22,645 bases of DNA from UBA3478 sp964217345 (GTDB lineage: Bacteria > Bacteroidota > Bacteroidia > Flavobacteriales > Flavobacteriaceae), in the NCBI GenBank assembly GCA_964217345.1, contig CAXPJI010000055.1, positions 1 to 22,645 on the forward strand, given 5' to 3'. This document shows, one piece after another, positions 1 through 7,800 of the stretch. How positions within the stretch are numbered: position 1 is the stretch's first letter; each line of letters opens with the position of its first letter. The notes under the pieces are model-generated. The model saw nothing but the letters and a program-made list of their open reading frames with translations. It searched no databases and was not told where the DNA came from. The position numbers were made by a program, and so were the translations under genes.

Positions 1-407
1 TTATTAGACATAGAGCTACAACCACTCAACAATGCTCTAATTTGTAGTTATTTTAAGCGAACTTAATAGTGTGTTACGCTCCCTGTAAGGCATCCTACTT
101 CACTACCCGCCCTTTTCCAACATTTATCCTGAAGGACTTTAATCTTAGTCAAGAGCTAACGGGAAAGTATTTAGCCAAAGCATTAACCCCTTAAAGACTA
201 ACATCTAAAACCATCCTTTCGGTTGATTCTAATTATATAACGGGGATTAAGAAGGATTTTGCATTTAAGAGTCAAAAACTTTTAAACATTTGTATAAAAA
301 GTCAACACCTTAAATACAGAGAGTGCCAAATAAGTGCCAAGAATATTTATTATGTTTGATCCATCTGCACTTTATGTCTTAAAGTCATTAAAGTTGGTTA
401 TTGAGCA
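1..407. other. Gene-poor stretch with no supported gene
   Basis: I see no convincing coding region on either strand here. The longest thing that looks like a gene is a 25-codon frame at 352-429 that runs into the terminator. On the minus strand an ATG at 11-9 is followed by only two full codons before the window edge, so a gene starting there cannot be judged. The stretch holds a short inverted repeat (CTACAA at 16-21 with TTGTAG at 42-47) and a direct repeat AGTGCCAA at 322-329 and 333-340, described separately. It could be the leader of a gene beyond the left edge, or a spacer behind the tRNA. Confidence 0.6.
324..340 (-). promoter_or_regulatory. Possible sigma-54-like promoter or direct-repeat operator
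   Basis: Read on the minus strand, TTGGCAC is followed ten bases after its GG by GGCA. This gives the GG-N10-GC spacing of the -24/-12 sigma-54 promoter, with one mismatch in the -12 TTGCA box. The same bases can be read as two AGTGCCAA copies 11 bp apart, about one helical turn, as for a protein-binding direct repeat. A promoter here would point left, off the window. No gene start within range confirms it, so the call is weak. Confidence 0.25.
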
Positions 408-440
408 TAAAAAAAGGGCTACCCGATAGTAACCCTTTTT
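408..440 (-). terminator. Intrinsic terminator behind tRNA-Arg
   Basis: On the minus strand GGGTTAC pairs with GTAGCCC (one G-T wobble) around a six-base loop, followed by a run of seven T. It begins 11 bases beyond the tRNA 3' end, as expected for termination of the tRNA transcript. An A-run precedes the hairpin, so it could also act in the opposite direction, where the stem would contain an A-C mismatch. Confidence 0.8.
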
Positions 441-450
441 GATCCTTAAG

Positions 451-524
451 TGATCGCGATAGGATTCGAACCTATGACCGTCTGCTTAGAAGGCAGATGC
501 TCTATCCAGCTGAGCTACGCGACC
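451..524 (-). tRNA. tRNA-Arg (anticodon TCT)
   Basis: The minus strand folds as a complete cloverleaf. The acceptor stem is GGTCGCG with CGCGATC (one G-T pair), the D-arm is GCTC/GAGC, the anticodon stem is TCTGC/GCAGA with loop CTTCTAA and anticodon TCT (reads AGA and AGG), and the T-arm is ATAGG/CCTAT with loop TTCGAAT. The discriminator base is A at 451. CCA is not encoded and must be added by the CCA-adding enzyme. The length of 74 nt is normal. It has its own promoter at 539-569 and a terminator at 408-440, so it is probably a single-gene unit separate from the protein operon upstream. Confidence 0.97.
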
Positions 525-538
525 AATAAATAGGATTG

Positions 539-569
539 CAAAAGTAGGATATTAGACCTAATTGTACAA
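539..569 (-). promoter_or_regulatory. Bacteroidota sigma-A type promoter for tRNA-Arg
   Basis: On the minus strand a -33 TTG (569-567) is followed after 20 bases by TACTTTTG (546-539), a perfect match to the TAnnTTTG -7 box known from Bacteroides and Flavobacterium. The expected transcript start, a few bases further on, lies about ten bases before the tRNA 5' end. The TTG sits inside the perfect palindrome ATTGTACAAT (561-570). This is the best promoter match in the window. Confidence 0.75.
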
Positions 570-577
570 TACACTTT

Positions 578-838
578 TTACAATGAAATATTGTCTTTTA
601 GAGAGAGCTTATTCTCCTTTTCGATGAAATCAAAGAGCAGTTCTACTAAATCATAGCCGAAGTAGTCGGCCACGAAGTACGCTGCAATAGCAAGAACCAT
701 AAGTGATAATAGGATTCGAACTAAGATTCTAAGAGGCGTTAAAAGAAGCTTTAATAGCTTATAGATAACCACTAGCGCAAGAGCACATCCGGTTATGATC
801 AGTACTATTTGTATTTCGTCACTTAGAGTCATGAACAC
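578..838 (-). CDS. Small membrane protein of unknown function
   Basis: This 86-residue protein (84 if the ATG at 832 is used) belongs to no family I recognise. It has two hydrophobic stretches, about residues 8-30 and 36-58. A short positively charged turn between them contains the two arginines of PLRILVRIL. A more polar, acidic-then-basic tail follows (FDFIEKENKLSLKD). This suggests a two-helix inner-membrane hairpin. The frame opens with GTG at 838, but ATG at 832 is the likelier start. Either start overlaps the end of the upstream methyltransferase gene (by 14 nt for ATG, 20 nt for GTG), so translation is probably coupled. It is the last gene of the operon that begins with tsaD. Its codons carry a copy of the tRNA-Arg T-arm sequence (709-721). 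The operon context gives no clear role. Confidence 0.6.
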   Translation of the reverse strand: MFMTLSDEIQIVLIITGCALALVVIYKLLKLLLTPLRILVRILLSLMVLAIAAYFVADYFGYDLVELLFDFIEKENKLSLKDNISL

Positions 839-2051
839 TAGCTTTTATAGTTGTAATAAATTTTTCGCAGTGTAATACTGTCAATTGGTCTAGGCTCACA
901 AGAATAAGGAAATGTTTGCTACTTTCTTGGAGTTGCCAAGTTTTTTTAAACTCATCCGCTCTAATTTTTGAATACTTACTAATAACACTAAACGCCTTTT
1001 TCTTAAGGCGAGACAAGACTTTTTTCTTGTGTAAAAGAGCTTCTTTTAATAAAAAAGACCTGCCTTGAAAGTCGATTAATTCCACATCTGAGGTAAGTAG
1101 ACTTGAATTTCCTAATCGGTAAAGGTTGGGGTTGTCATTACAAAGCACACGAAAAGCTCGGGTTTTTAGAAAACTTGGAGCAGGATCATAAAGATATTTC
1201 AGTGGCTGATGGCTAATTTTTAGTTCAGCATTCTTGATTTCAGATAATGTAGTGGTGTACTGTTGTTCTTTTTCACTGGTGAGATTGAAATGATGTATGG
1301 GAACCTTCTCTATTTCTGTATGGTTCGTTGGTGACAGCCAGAATAGGAGCTCTTTAACTTCATTTCTCAAACTGATTATATCTATAGCTGTGCAGGCTCC
1401 TTTAAATTGTCTTAGACTTTCGGTAATGTCTATAAGGGGAGATGCTTTAATAGCTACAAAGCGTCCCTTTTCTAATAGTGTAGGCAAAAGTTCGAGAAGG
1501 TTAGGAGTGCAGTTTTCCCATGCTACCGTTTTTTCTCCTTTAGACCCTCGTCTTGCAGGGTCGATATAAATAAAGTCAACAGTAGATATATTTTTTATAT
1601 AATCTTCGGCTTTTGCTCGAATAATTTCGTTAGCGGAATTTAGAACACCATTGTTGTGCTTAAGAAATTCGATTAAATCATCTTGATACTCTATGGAAGT
1701 AAACGATTTAAAATGCTTTCCTAAGAAAAAACTGTCTATGCCTAAACCCGTGGTGAGATCGACACCTGTATCAAGTGAATTAAGAAAATGTAATAGTCTG
1801 TTCGCTTTAAACGAGGCGGTAAATGAAGAACTACACTGTTCTAAGGAAAGTTTAGGACCGAATAAGTAGTCTTTGTATTCGAGTAGAAATGGAGCCTTTA
1901 AGCGCGCCCAGTTTCTTCCGTTTATTTGTTTGACTAGTAATTCATTGGTTACCCCTTCGAATAACTGAGGCTTAAAGAGTAGCTCCTCACAATTTGAAGG
2001 TGGATACGTCTTTATAAATTCCCATGCGTCCTGTGAGACGATTTCGGTCAT
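819..2051 (-). CDS. THUMP-like domain class I SAM-dependent methyltransferase (PG_1098-type)
   Basis: This is a 410-residue protein of the Bacteroidota family typified by Porphyromonas PG_1098. An N-terminal ferredoxin-like region (about residues 1-90) precedes a Rossmann methyltransferase core. DLTTGLGIDSFFLGK (98-112) is the SAM-binding motif I, SIEY (119-122) carries the acidic ribose-binding residue, and FIYIDPARR (160-168) is the motif IV region. The C-terminal part (about 310-405) fits the THUMP-like domain that binds RNA in related enzymes. The substrate is unknown; a tRNA or rRNA base is likely by analogy. The frame stays open upstream to 2177, but that extension lies inside the preceding gene and looks non-native. 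I chose ATG at 2051, which gives an ATGA overlap with the upstream stop codon. Translation is probably coupled in the tsaD operon. Confidence 0.85.
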   Translation of the reverse strand: MTEIVSQDAWEFIKTYPPSNCEELLFKPQLFEGVTNELLVKQINGRNWARLKAPFLLEYKDYLFGPKLSLEQCSSSFTASFKANRLLHFLNSLDTGVDLTTGLGIDSFFLGKHFKSFTSIEYQDDLIEFLKHNNGVLNSANEIIRAKAEDYIKNISTVDFIYIDPARRGSKGEKTVAWENCTPNLLELLPTLLEKGRFVAIKASPLIDITESLRQFKGACTAIDIISLRNEVKELLFWLSPTNHTEIEKVPIHHFNLTSEKEQQYTTTLSEIKNAELKISHQPLKYLYDPAPSFLKTRAFRVLCNDNPNLYRLGNSSLLTSDVELIDFQGRSFLLKEALLHKKKVLSRLKKKAFSVISKYSKIRADEFKKTWQLQESSKHFLILVSLDQLTVLHCEKFITTIKASVHDSK

Positions 2052-3145
2052 AGCCCCTTCGTTAGTTTGATAACGGTCGGATGTTCTGCAAAGAAAACAC
2101 TCAAGATTACTTTGATCACGGTATACGCAGGCACGGCGACTACCATTCCTAAAATTCCGAAAAGAGATCCTGCACAAAGGATTACTAGGAATATTTCTAG
2201 CGGATGTGATTTTACACTCTTTGCGTAAATGTAAGGTTGTGAAAAGAAATTATCGATGAGTTGACCAATGACAATCCCTGCAGCTACGTAAGCCAATTTA
2301 GGTAGAGCAACATGATAAAAATCAACCTCTAAATAACTGATCAGTGTGAGAAGTAGCATGAGAGTTCCTCCGATTAGCGGCCCTACATAGGGTATGATAT
2401 TGAATATTGCACAGAGGAGGGCGATTATTATTGCATTCTCAATACCGCCGATGAGAAGGGTGATGCTATACACAATAAAAAGGATGATTAACTGCAGAAG
2501 AATACCCGAAAAATAACGTGATAATAGATAGCTGATTTTACCAAAGGAGTTGACCGCCTTTTCCTCCTTATCGTCAGGAATAAATACGAGGATTCCCCGT
2601 TGCAATAATTTCTGATCTTTAAGAAAGAAAAAAGTAATGAATATCACAGAGAAAAAACCTATACTTAGCTCTCCTAGGGCATCTAAAACACCACTTAGAA
2701 GATTAGGGATGAAATTTAAATCAACACTATCTATAAACTGATTCTCAATAGATAATTCATTCAGATAGTTTTTTAAAGGTGGAACGTGTCTTGCGATGGT
2801 ATCACTGAGTAGACTTAGAGAGTCGGTTACGTTCTGCTCTAAACTATCTATATCAAGTAACGAAAGATTCTCGCCTTGAGTAATAACTACAGGAATGATG
2901 AGACCGGCAAAACCTAAAACAACGGTAATTTGAAGAAGAATAGTCAAAACCACTGCTAAACTCGTCGGGATGGATAGTTTTTCATGAAAAAAAGAAACAA
3001 TGGGTTTGCCCAGTAAAGCAAGTACCCCTGCTAAGATTAGATATAAAATTACAGATGCAAGATTGTAAAGAAGATAAATGATGACGCATCCAATAAGTAG
3101 CGTACTGGTCCATTTAATAAGCGCTTGGTAGGTTGTGTTGCTCAT
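2048..3145 (-). CDS. AI-2E family transporter (PerM/YdiK-like membrane protein)
   Basis: This 365-residue polytopic inner-membrane protein has the layout of the AI-2E/PerM family (Pfam PF01594). Hydrophobic helices come in pairs at the N-terminus (about 13-47 and 60-88). A polar extracytoplasmic segment follows (about 89-160), then a cluster of helices with the conserved motif NIIPYVGPLIGG (about 248-259), and final helices ending near residue 353. Some members export autoinducer-2 and others act as ion antiporters. The sequence does not show which substrate is moved, so the family name should not be read as proof of quorum-signal transport. The start lies three bases after the rsmE stop codon, and the stop overlaps the next start as ATGA. 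It is the third gene of the tsaD operon. Length and motifs look normal. Confidence 0.88.
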   Translation of the reverse strand: MSNTTYQALIKWTSTLLIGCVIIYLLYNLASVILYLILAGVLALLGKPIVSFFHEKLSIPTSLAVVLTILLQITVVLGFAGLIIPVVITQGENLSLLDIDSLEQNVTDSLSLLSDTIARHVPPLKNYLNELSIENQFIDSVDLNFIPNLLSGVLDALGELSIGFFSVIFITFFFLKDQKLLQRGILVFIPDDKEEKAVNSFGKISYLLSRYFSGILLQLIILFIVYSITLLIGGIENAIIIALLCAIFNIIPYVGPLIGGTLMLLLTLISYLEVDFYHVALPKLAYVAAGIVIGQLIDNFFSQPYIYAKSVKSHPLEIFLVILCAGSLFGILGMVVAVPAYTVIKVILSVFFAEHPTVIKLTKGL

Positions 3146-3148
3146 AGG

Positions 3149-3856
3149 TTATTCCTTCAAAATCATTCGTGCAAGGGCCATTAAACCTGCTGTTTCTGTT
3201 CGTAGTCTACTAGATCCTAGAGATACTTCTTTGTATCCTAAATCTAGTGCCTTGCTTACTTCTTCCTGGCTAAAATCTCCTTCAGGCCCAATAAGCATCA
3301 ATTTACTTTTTTTTGAATCACAGAGTGCTATAAGGTCTGTTTTATCTCCCGGATAACAATGACCAATAAACTTCTGATCCCAAGCTTCCCCCTTTTCAAA
3401 AAGTGTTTGGATGGGAGTTAATTCATCTAAAATCGGACGGTAAAGTTGCAACGATTGCTTGAAAGCACTATCTAAGATGCGCTCCGCTCGCTCCTTATTT
3501 AAATTTTTACGCTCAGAGAATCGACTAGTTAATGGAATAATTCTTGCGATGCCAATCTCGGTTGCCTTTTCGATAAACCATTCGAAACGATCCATAGATT
3601 TAGGAAGTGCCATAGCAATCGTAATTTGATTTTCGGTAAGATCTTCACTCATTAGGTAGGAGAGGCTTACTTCTGATTTTTTTGGATGTGCTAGGCTTAT
3701 AATTGCAGAAAATAGATCACCCTTACCATTAGTGATTTCTATACTATCGCCCACTGACTTTCTAAGAACTTTACACAAGTGCCCACTTTGAATGGCATCT
3801 AGTTTACAGAACGTTGAATGTTTGTCTAGCGTTGGATCATAGAAACGTTGACTCAT
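3149..3856 (-). CDS. rsmE: 16S rRNA (uracil1498-N3)-methyltransferase RsmE
   Basis: This SPOUT-class enzyme methylates N3 of U1498 in the decoding region of 16S rRNA using SAM, and acts in the cytoplasm as a dimer. Its 235 residues match the family length. The N-terminal PUA-like RNA-binding part carries HLCKVLRKSVGD (26-37). The catalytic part shows KATEIGI (97-103), PLTSRFSERK (108-117) and AFKQSLQLYRP (131-141). The SAM-binding knot is formed by MLIGPEGDFSQEE (187-199) and LGSSRLRTETAGLMAL (213-228). All expected motifs are present. The ATG overlaps the tsaD stop codon by four bases (ATGA), and the AI-2E gene follows after three bases. This places it second in an operon with another RNA-modification gene. 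Confidence 0.97.
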   Translation of the reverse strand: MSQRFYDPTLDKHSTFCKLDAIQSGHLCKVLRKSVGDSIEITNGKGDLFSAIISLAHPKKSEVSLSYLMSEDLTENQITIAMALPKSMDRFEWFIEKATEIGIARIIPLTSRFSERKNLNKERAERILDSAFKQSLQLYRPILDELTPIQTLFEKGEAWDQKFIGHCYPGDKTDLIALCDSKKSKLMLIGPEGDFSQEEVSKALDLGYKEVSLGSSRLRTETAGLMALARMILKE

Positions 3857-4887
3857 AGTTGGCTTAGGTTATATCGGGCAGTTGAGGAATGAGATATTTT
3901 ACTGTAATCACTTCTTTCGAATTTTAATGCACCCACAATTCCGATCATTGCTGCATTATCAGTGCAATATTCAAAAGGTGGTAAGTGTAATTTGAAATGG
4001 TGCTTTTCAGAAAGTTCTTTTAGGCGATTTCTAATACCACTGTTAGCTGCAACCCCTCCAGAAAGAACGAGGTGTTTTACCCCAGTGGTTTTTAGAGCCT
4101 TGAGTAGTTTCTTTTGAAGAACTTCTATGATGGCCTCTTGAATACTTGCGCATAAGTCTGCTTTGTTGTTGGCAATAAATTCTGAATCATTACGAACACC
4201 TTGCTGAATAACTCTAGCGATTCCAGTTTTTAGGCCGCTGAAACTAAAGTCGAGATTGGGAACCTTTGGTAAACCGAATTCAAAGGCTTTTGGATTTCCT
4301 TGCTGAGCCCAATGATCAATCTGTGGCCCTCCAGGGTAGTCAAATCCCAATAGCTTAGCGCTTTTATCAAAGCACTCTCCAACAGCATCGTCTAGAGTTT
4401 CGCCCAACACTTCTAGCTCGAAATAATCCTTTACTAGTACCAGTTGAGTATGGCCACCGCTAACGGTCAAACTTAGTAGCGGAAAATCTGGAACATCTTG
4501 GCGGGGATCTTCGATAAAATGCGCCAGAATATGGGCCTGCATATGATTGACATCAATGAGTGGAATGTTTAAAGCAATCGAAAGTGATTTAGCAAATGAA
4601 CCGCCTACTAGTAAGGAGCCAAGTAACCCCGGACCGCGTGTGTAAGCGATGGCATCAAGCTCCTTTTTTTCGATATTTGCCTCTGAGAGTGCCCGGTGTA
4701 TGACAGGTACGATACTTTTTTGATGTGCCCTTGAGGCTAATTCAGGTACTACACCACCGTAACTTTCATGAATTTCTTGAGTATTAACCACGTTTGATAA
4801 AACTCTTCTACCTTGCATGACGGCAGCAGAGGTGTCATCGCAAGAAGACTCAATAGCTAAAATTAAAGGCTCTTTTTTCAAGGTCAT
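3853..4887 (-). CDS. tsaD: tRNA N6-adenosine threonylcarbamoyltransferase TsaD
   Basis: TsaD transfers the threonylcarbamoyl group from TC-AMP to A37 of ANN-decoding tRNAs, working with TsaB and TsaE. Its 344 residues are the usual size. The ASKHA fold is marked by LAIESSCDDTS (10-20), SGGHTQL (143-149), the substrate loop GECFDKSAKLLG (170-181), FSFSGLKTG (214-222) and LSGGVAANS (275-283). The metal ligands are H115 and H119 of NHMQAH, plus D310 of CTDNAAMIG. It is the first gene of the minus-strand operon to 578. The start codon abuts the tamB start codon with no base between them, so its promoter must lie inside tamB. A perfect -7 box there (4896-4903) would give an almost leaderless mRNA. 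I found no alternative ATG near the N-terminus. Confidence 0.98.
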   Translation of the reverse strand: MTLKKEPLILAIESSCDDTSAAVMQGRRVLSNVVNTQEIHESYGGVVPELASRAHQKSIVPVIHRALSEANIEKKELDAIAYTRGPGLLGSLLVGGSFAKSLSIALNIPLIDVNHMQAHILAHFIEDPRQDVPDFPLLSLTVSGGHTQLVLVKDYFELEVLGETLDDAVGECFDKSAKLLGFDYPGGPQIDHWAQQGNPKAFEFGLPKVPNLDFSFSGLKTGIARVIQQGVRNDSEFIANNKADLCASIQEAIIEVLQKKLLKALKTTGVKHLVLSGGVAANSGIRNRLKELSEKHHFKLHLPPFEYCTDNAAMIGIVGALKFERSDYSKISHSSTARYNLSQL

Positions 4888-7800
4888 ATGTTAAACAAAG
4901 ATAACGGCTTAACTCCAATTCGAAAACGACTCTCTCTGGGTGTTAAGATTATATTGGCTTTAGGTCTTTTTCTTTTTGGTTTGACGATTATTGGATCGCT
5001 TACTCCTGTTCAAACCTATGTTGCAAAAAGCCTTGTAAAACAACTTACTCAAGAATTTGGATTAGAAGCGAATGTGGGTGGTGTGCGCGTCAATCCCTTA
5101 GAGCTCAATTCCCAATTAACCGATCTTTATTTTGAGGATAATAGAGGAGATACTTTACTCTATATAAGTTCAATTCGTGCATCATTACTGTCTCTCTCTG
5201 ATTGGTCGTCGAGTAAAGGAGGTAGTTACAGGGTAGGTGCCTCGGTACTGTATTACCGCATACCTAAAGGTGACTCTGTCGCGACATTGAATCGTTTCCT
5301 TGAAGCTTTACCTTCGAATGCCAATCAACAGAAAGATTGGAGTTCAAAACGAATTGAGGCTAGAAATCTTAGTGTTCGATACCTCGATGAAAATCGTGGT
5401 ACAACCCCCGTTAAGGTAGATGTAAATCAATTGGTGGTTGAAGATTTAAAACGTTTCAACGGACTTTTCTCAGGAAAGGTGACGACTTCGATCAAGGATG
5501 TACCAATATTAGGTTCTTCAGCCTTATCCGCACGAATCAGGCAAGTAGGGGGTAGATGGGAGGCCCTAGATTTAAATCTCCGAACTTCTAAGGACGAACT
5601 GAACTTACCATGGGTAGGTGTCCAGACCAATCCTTTCAATATATCGGCAGAAATGGCTCCTTCTTTCATTAGTCCCGAGATGATGAAAGCAATAATCCCG
5701 ACCGTGCAAACTGAGAGTTCCATGTATGTTCAAGGCGAGGTTCAGGCAAACTCTGATTATATCAGTCTAAACCGTGCCTATGTGGAACTTGGAGGTTCAA
5801 ATGCAGAGGTTTCCTTAGATCTATCTACAAGTAATGGAATAGATATTCGAGAATTAAGTCTTACTAATGCGAAACTAGAGGTTAAAACTCTGGCTAGGCA
5901 ACTTGCTCCTAAAAGAACCTCCTTTTTGGATAACCCAGACTTAAGGGAAAGTCAATTTCATGGATTAATTCGATGGTCTTCGATTAAAGACTCTATGGAA
6001 ATTGATGTTGTTGGTCTTTGGGATCAATCAGAAGTAAATCTGCAGTACACGAAAAATATAAAGGACGAGAGGATGGTTGCAGACCTTGATAACTACCCCC
6101 TTTATTTGATTAGTCCTGGTGCCAAAGAAACCTTAACAGGACAAGCCGTTCTTCAAAAATCGAGTAACGGGAATTTTTGGAGTGTAGATGGTTTCATCAA
6201 TGAGGTATTTTCAAATTCTTATCAGTTACGTGATATCGCGCTAAAAGGAACTCTAAAATCTTCTCTTTTTACTGGCCAACTCAGTAGTCGATACCCAAAA
6301 ACGTCTTTTGTTTGGGAGGGATATCTAGACTTGTCTTCTGGTTTTCGTTCAAAATCAGTCTTGACCTTAAATGGATTTGACACCTCGGTTTTAAATAGTA
6401 GTTATTTAGAGGTTCTTCTTAATGGTCGGATAGAATCAGAGCTATGGGGTACTAAATTTTCAGATATTCAAGGAAGTATTTCTTCGTCGGGAATCTCAGC
6501 AAAGACTCTTAAAGGTCAATCGATTGCTTTAGGTTCTTTTCAATTCGGTGCATCACTCATTAATAATGACACTCACCAAATCCAGTTTCAATCAACAGAC
6601 TTGATCAATGGATCTGTTCGAGGGAATTACCATTTGATTGATTGGTCCACTTTAAAAGATTATAGACTTCCTGAAGATCTCGTTTTAAGGGCAGATATCG
6701 ATACTGGAGATTCATGGAGTGAGCTGTTTAAACAGTCTTTGAGTATCCCTGCGATTAGTGGATTTCTAGATTACCGACCTGATTACTACAAAACATCGCT
6801 TTCGCTTTCCTCTGTAAGGTACCAAACTACACTGATGGAGGCTTTCAAAATAGAAGGAAATACGGGAGGTACTTTAAATATTCAAGCCGATCGCTTTTCG
6901 AACCCCCTTTTAAACATTAAAGATGTTCGTTTAGTTCTTACCGATTCTGAGGGTATCTTTTCGTTTACATCACTGAATCGTTTTTCAGACCGATTAGATC
7001 TTAGAGCTCGAGTTGAAAGACCTTCAAAAGGTGTTTATACCTTTGATTTTAGTAACACTGATTTTACGCTTAAGGGCGCAGATTGGCAGCTTATTGAAAA
7101 TCCTCAAGTCGTCATTGACTTAAACAATCAAACCTTACGATCTTCAGAAATAGTTTTGAATAGAAGAGCAGGTGGTAATCTGCAATTTACCCTTGATTAC
7201 AGAAATGAGGATAATTACGACTTTGATTTTAAAGCCGAGTTTGTGCCATTAGCATCAATAACTCCCGATGTAAGGAACCTCGAACTTTCTGGACTAACGA
7301 CAGGAACCTTTAGATTGTCGAACAAACAAGGAAAGCTGAGCCCATTATTTAATATGGGTGTTGAAGAGTTTTCGATCAATGGCGCAAATCTTGGGTTTTT
7401 GAATGGCACAATCCTCGGAAACGAAGGAGGGGATGAGTTTGATCTCAATTTTGATCTTAGAAAAGAAAACCAATCGTTCTTTAAGATTGAAGGTGTATTA
7501 GAATCGAAAGAAGATCAGCTTTTATCCAACCTCGAAGGTGGATTTAGTAATATGCCTCTATCACCGTTCTCTGCAATAGGCTCATCAGTTTTTGATTCGT
7601 TAAAAGGGACATTTACAGGTCCTATTACATTAAATGGGAATTTAAAAGATGCTCAACTATCGGCCCGTTTAAATATTACCGATGGAGGTATTCGATTTCC
7701 ATATCTAGGAATGGATTATGTATTTGACCCCGAAGCAACTATTGAAATAACAGAACGAGCCATTCGATTTAATAATTTCATTCTTAATGATTCCCAAGGA

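Noticed and set aside
1..11. ATG at 11-9 on the minus strand as the start of a gene leaving the window
   Set aside because: Only two further whole codons are visible, which is not enough to support a coding call.
352..429. A 25-codon plus-strand frame starting MFDPSALYVL
   Set aside because: It is very short, ends inside the terminator hairpin and has no recognisable features or promoter.
561..570. The palindrome ATTGTACAAT as an operator
   Set aside because: It is perfect but only ten bases, and its TTG is already explained as the -33 element of the tRNA promoter. It is not enough for a separate call.
581..593. CAAT-GAAAT-ATTG hairpin as a terminator for the tsaD operon
   Set aside because: The stem has four A/T-rich pairs and lies within the last codons of the small membrane-protein gene. 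It is too weak to be a terminator.
1297..1569. Open frames antisense to real genes (also 3135-3356, 5427-5723, 7215-7448, 8772-8972, 13123-13380, 14090-14275, 16987-17220)
   Set aside because: Each lies opposite or out of frame with a gene with clear family motifs, has no plausible domain, and reads like a reverse-strand shadow.
2052..2177. A 42-residue N-terminal extension of the THUMP-like methyltransferase
   Set aside because: It lies wholly inside the AI-2E gene in another frame and is rich in Arg and Cys, unlike the rest. The ATG at 2051 gives the usual ATGA overlap.
4760..4800. TAACTTTC and CACGTTTG as -7 boxes for tamB inside tsaD
   Set aside because: Each has one mismatch and no TTG at the proper distance, so they do not rise above background.
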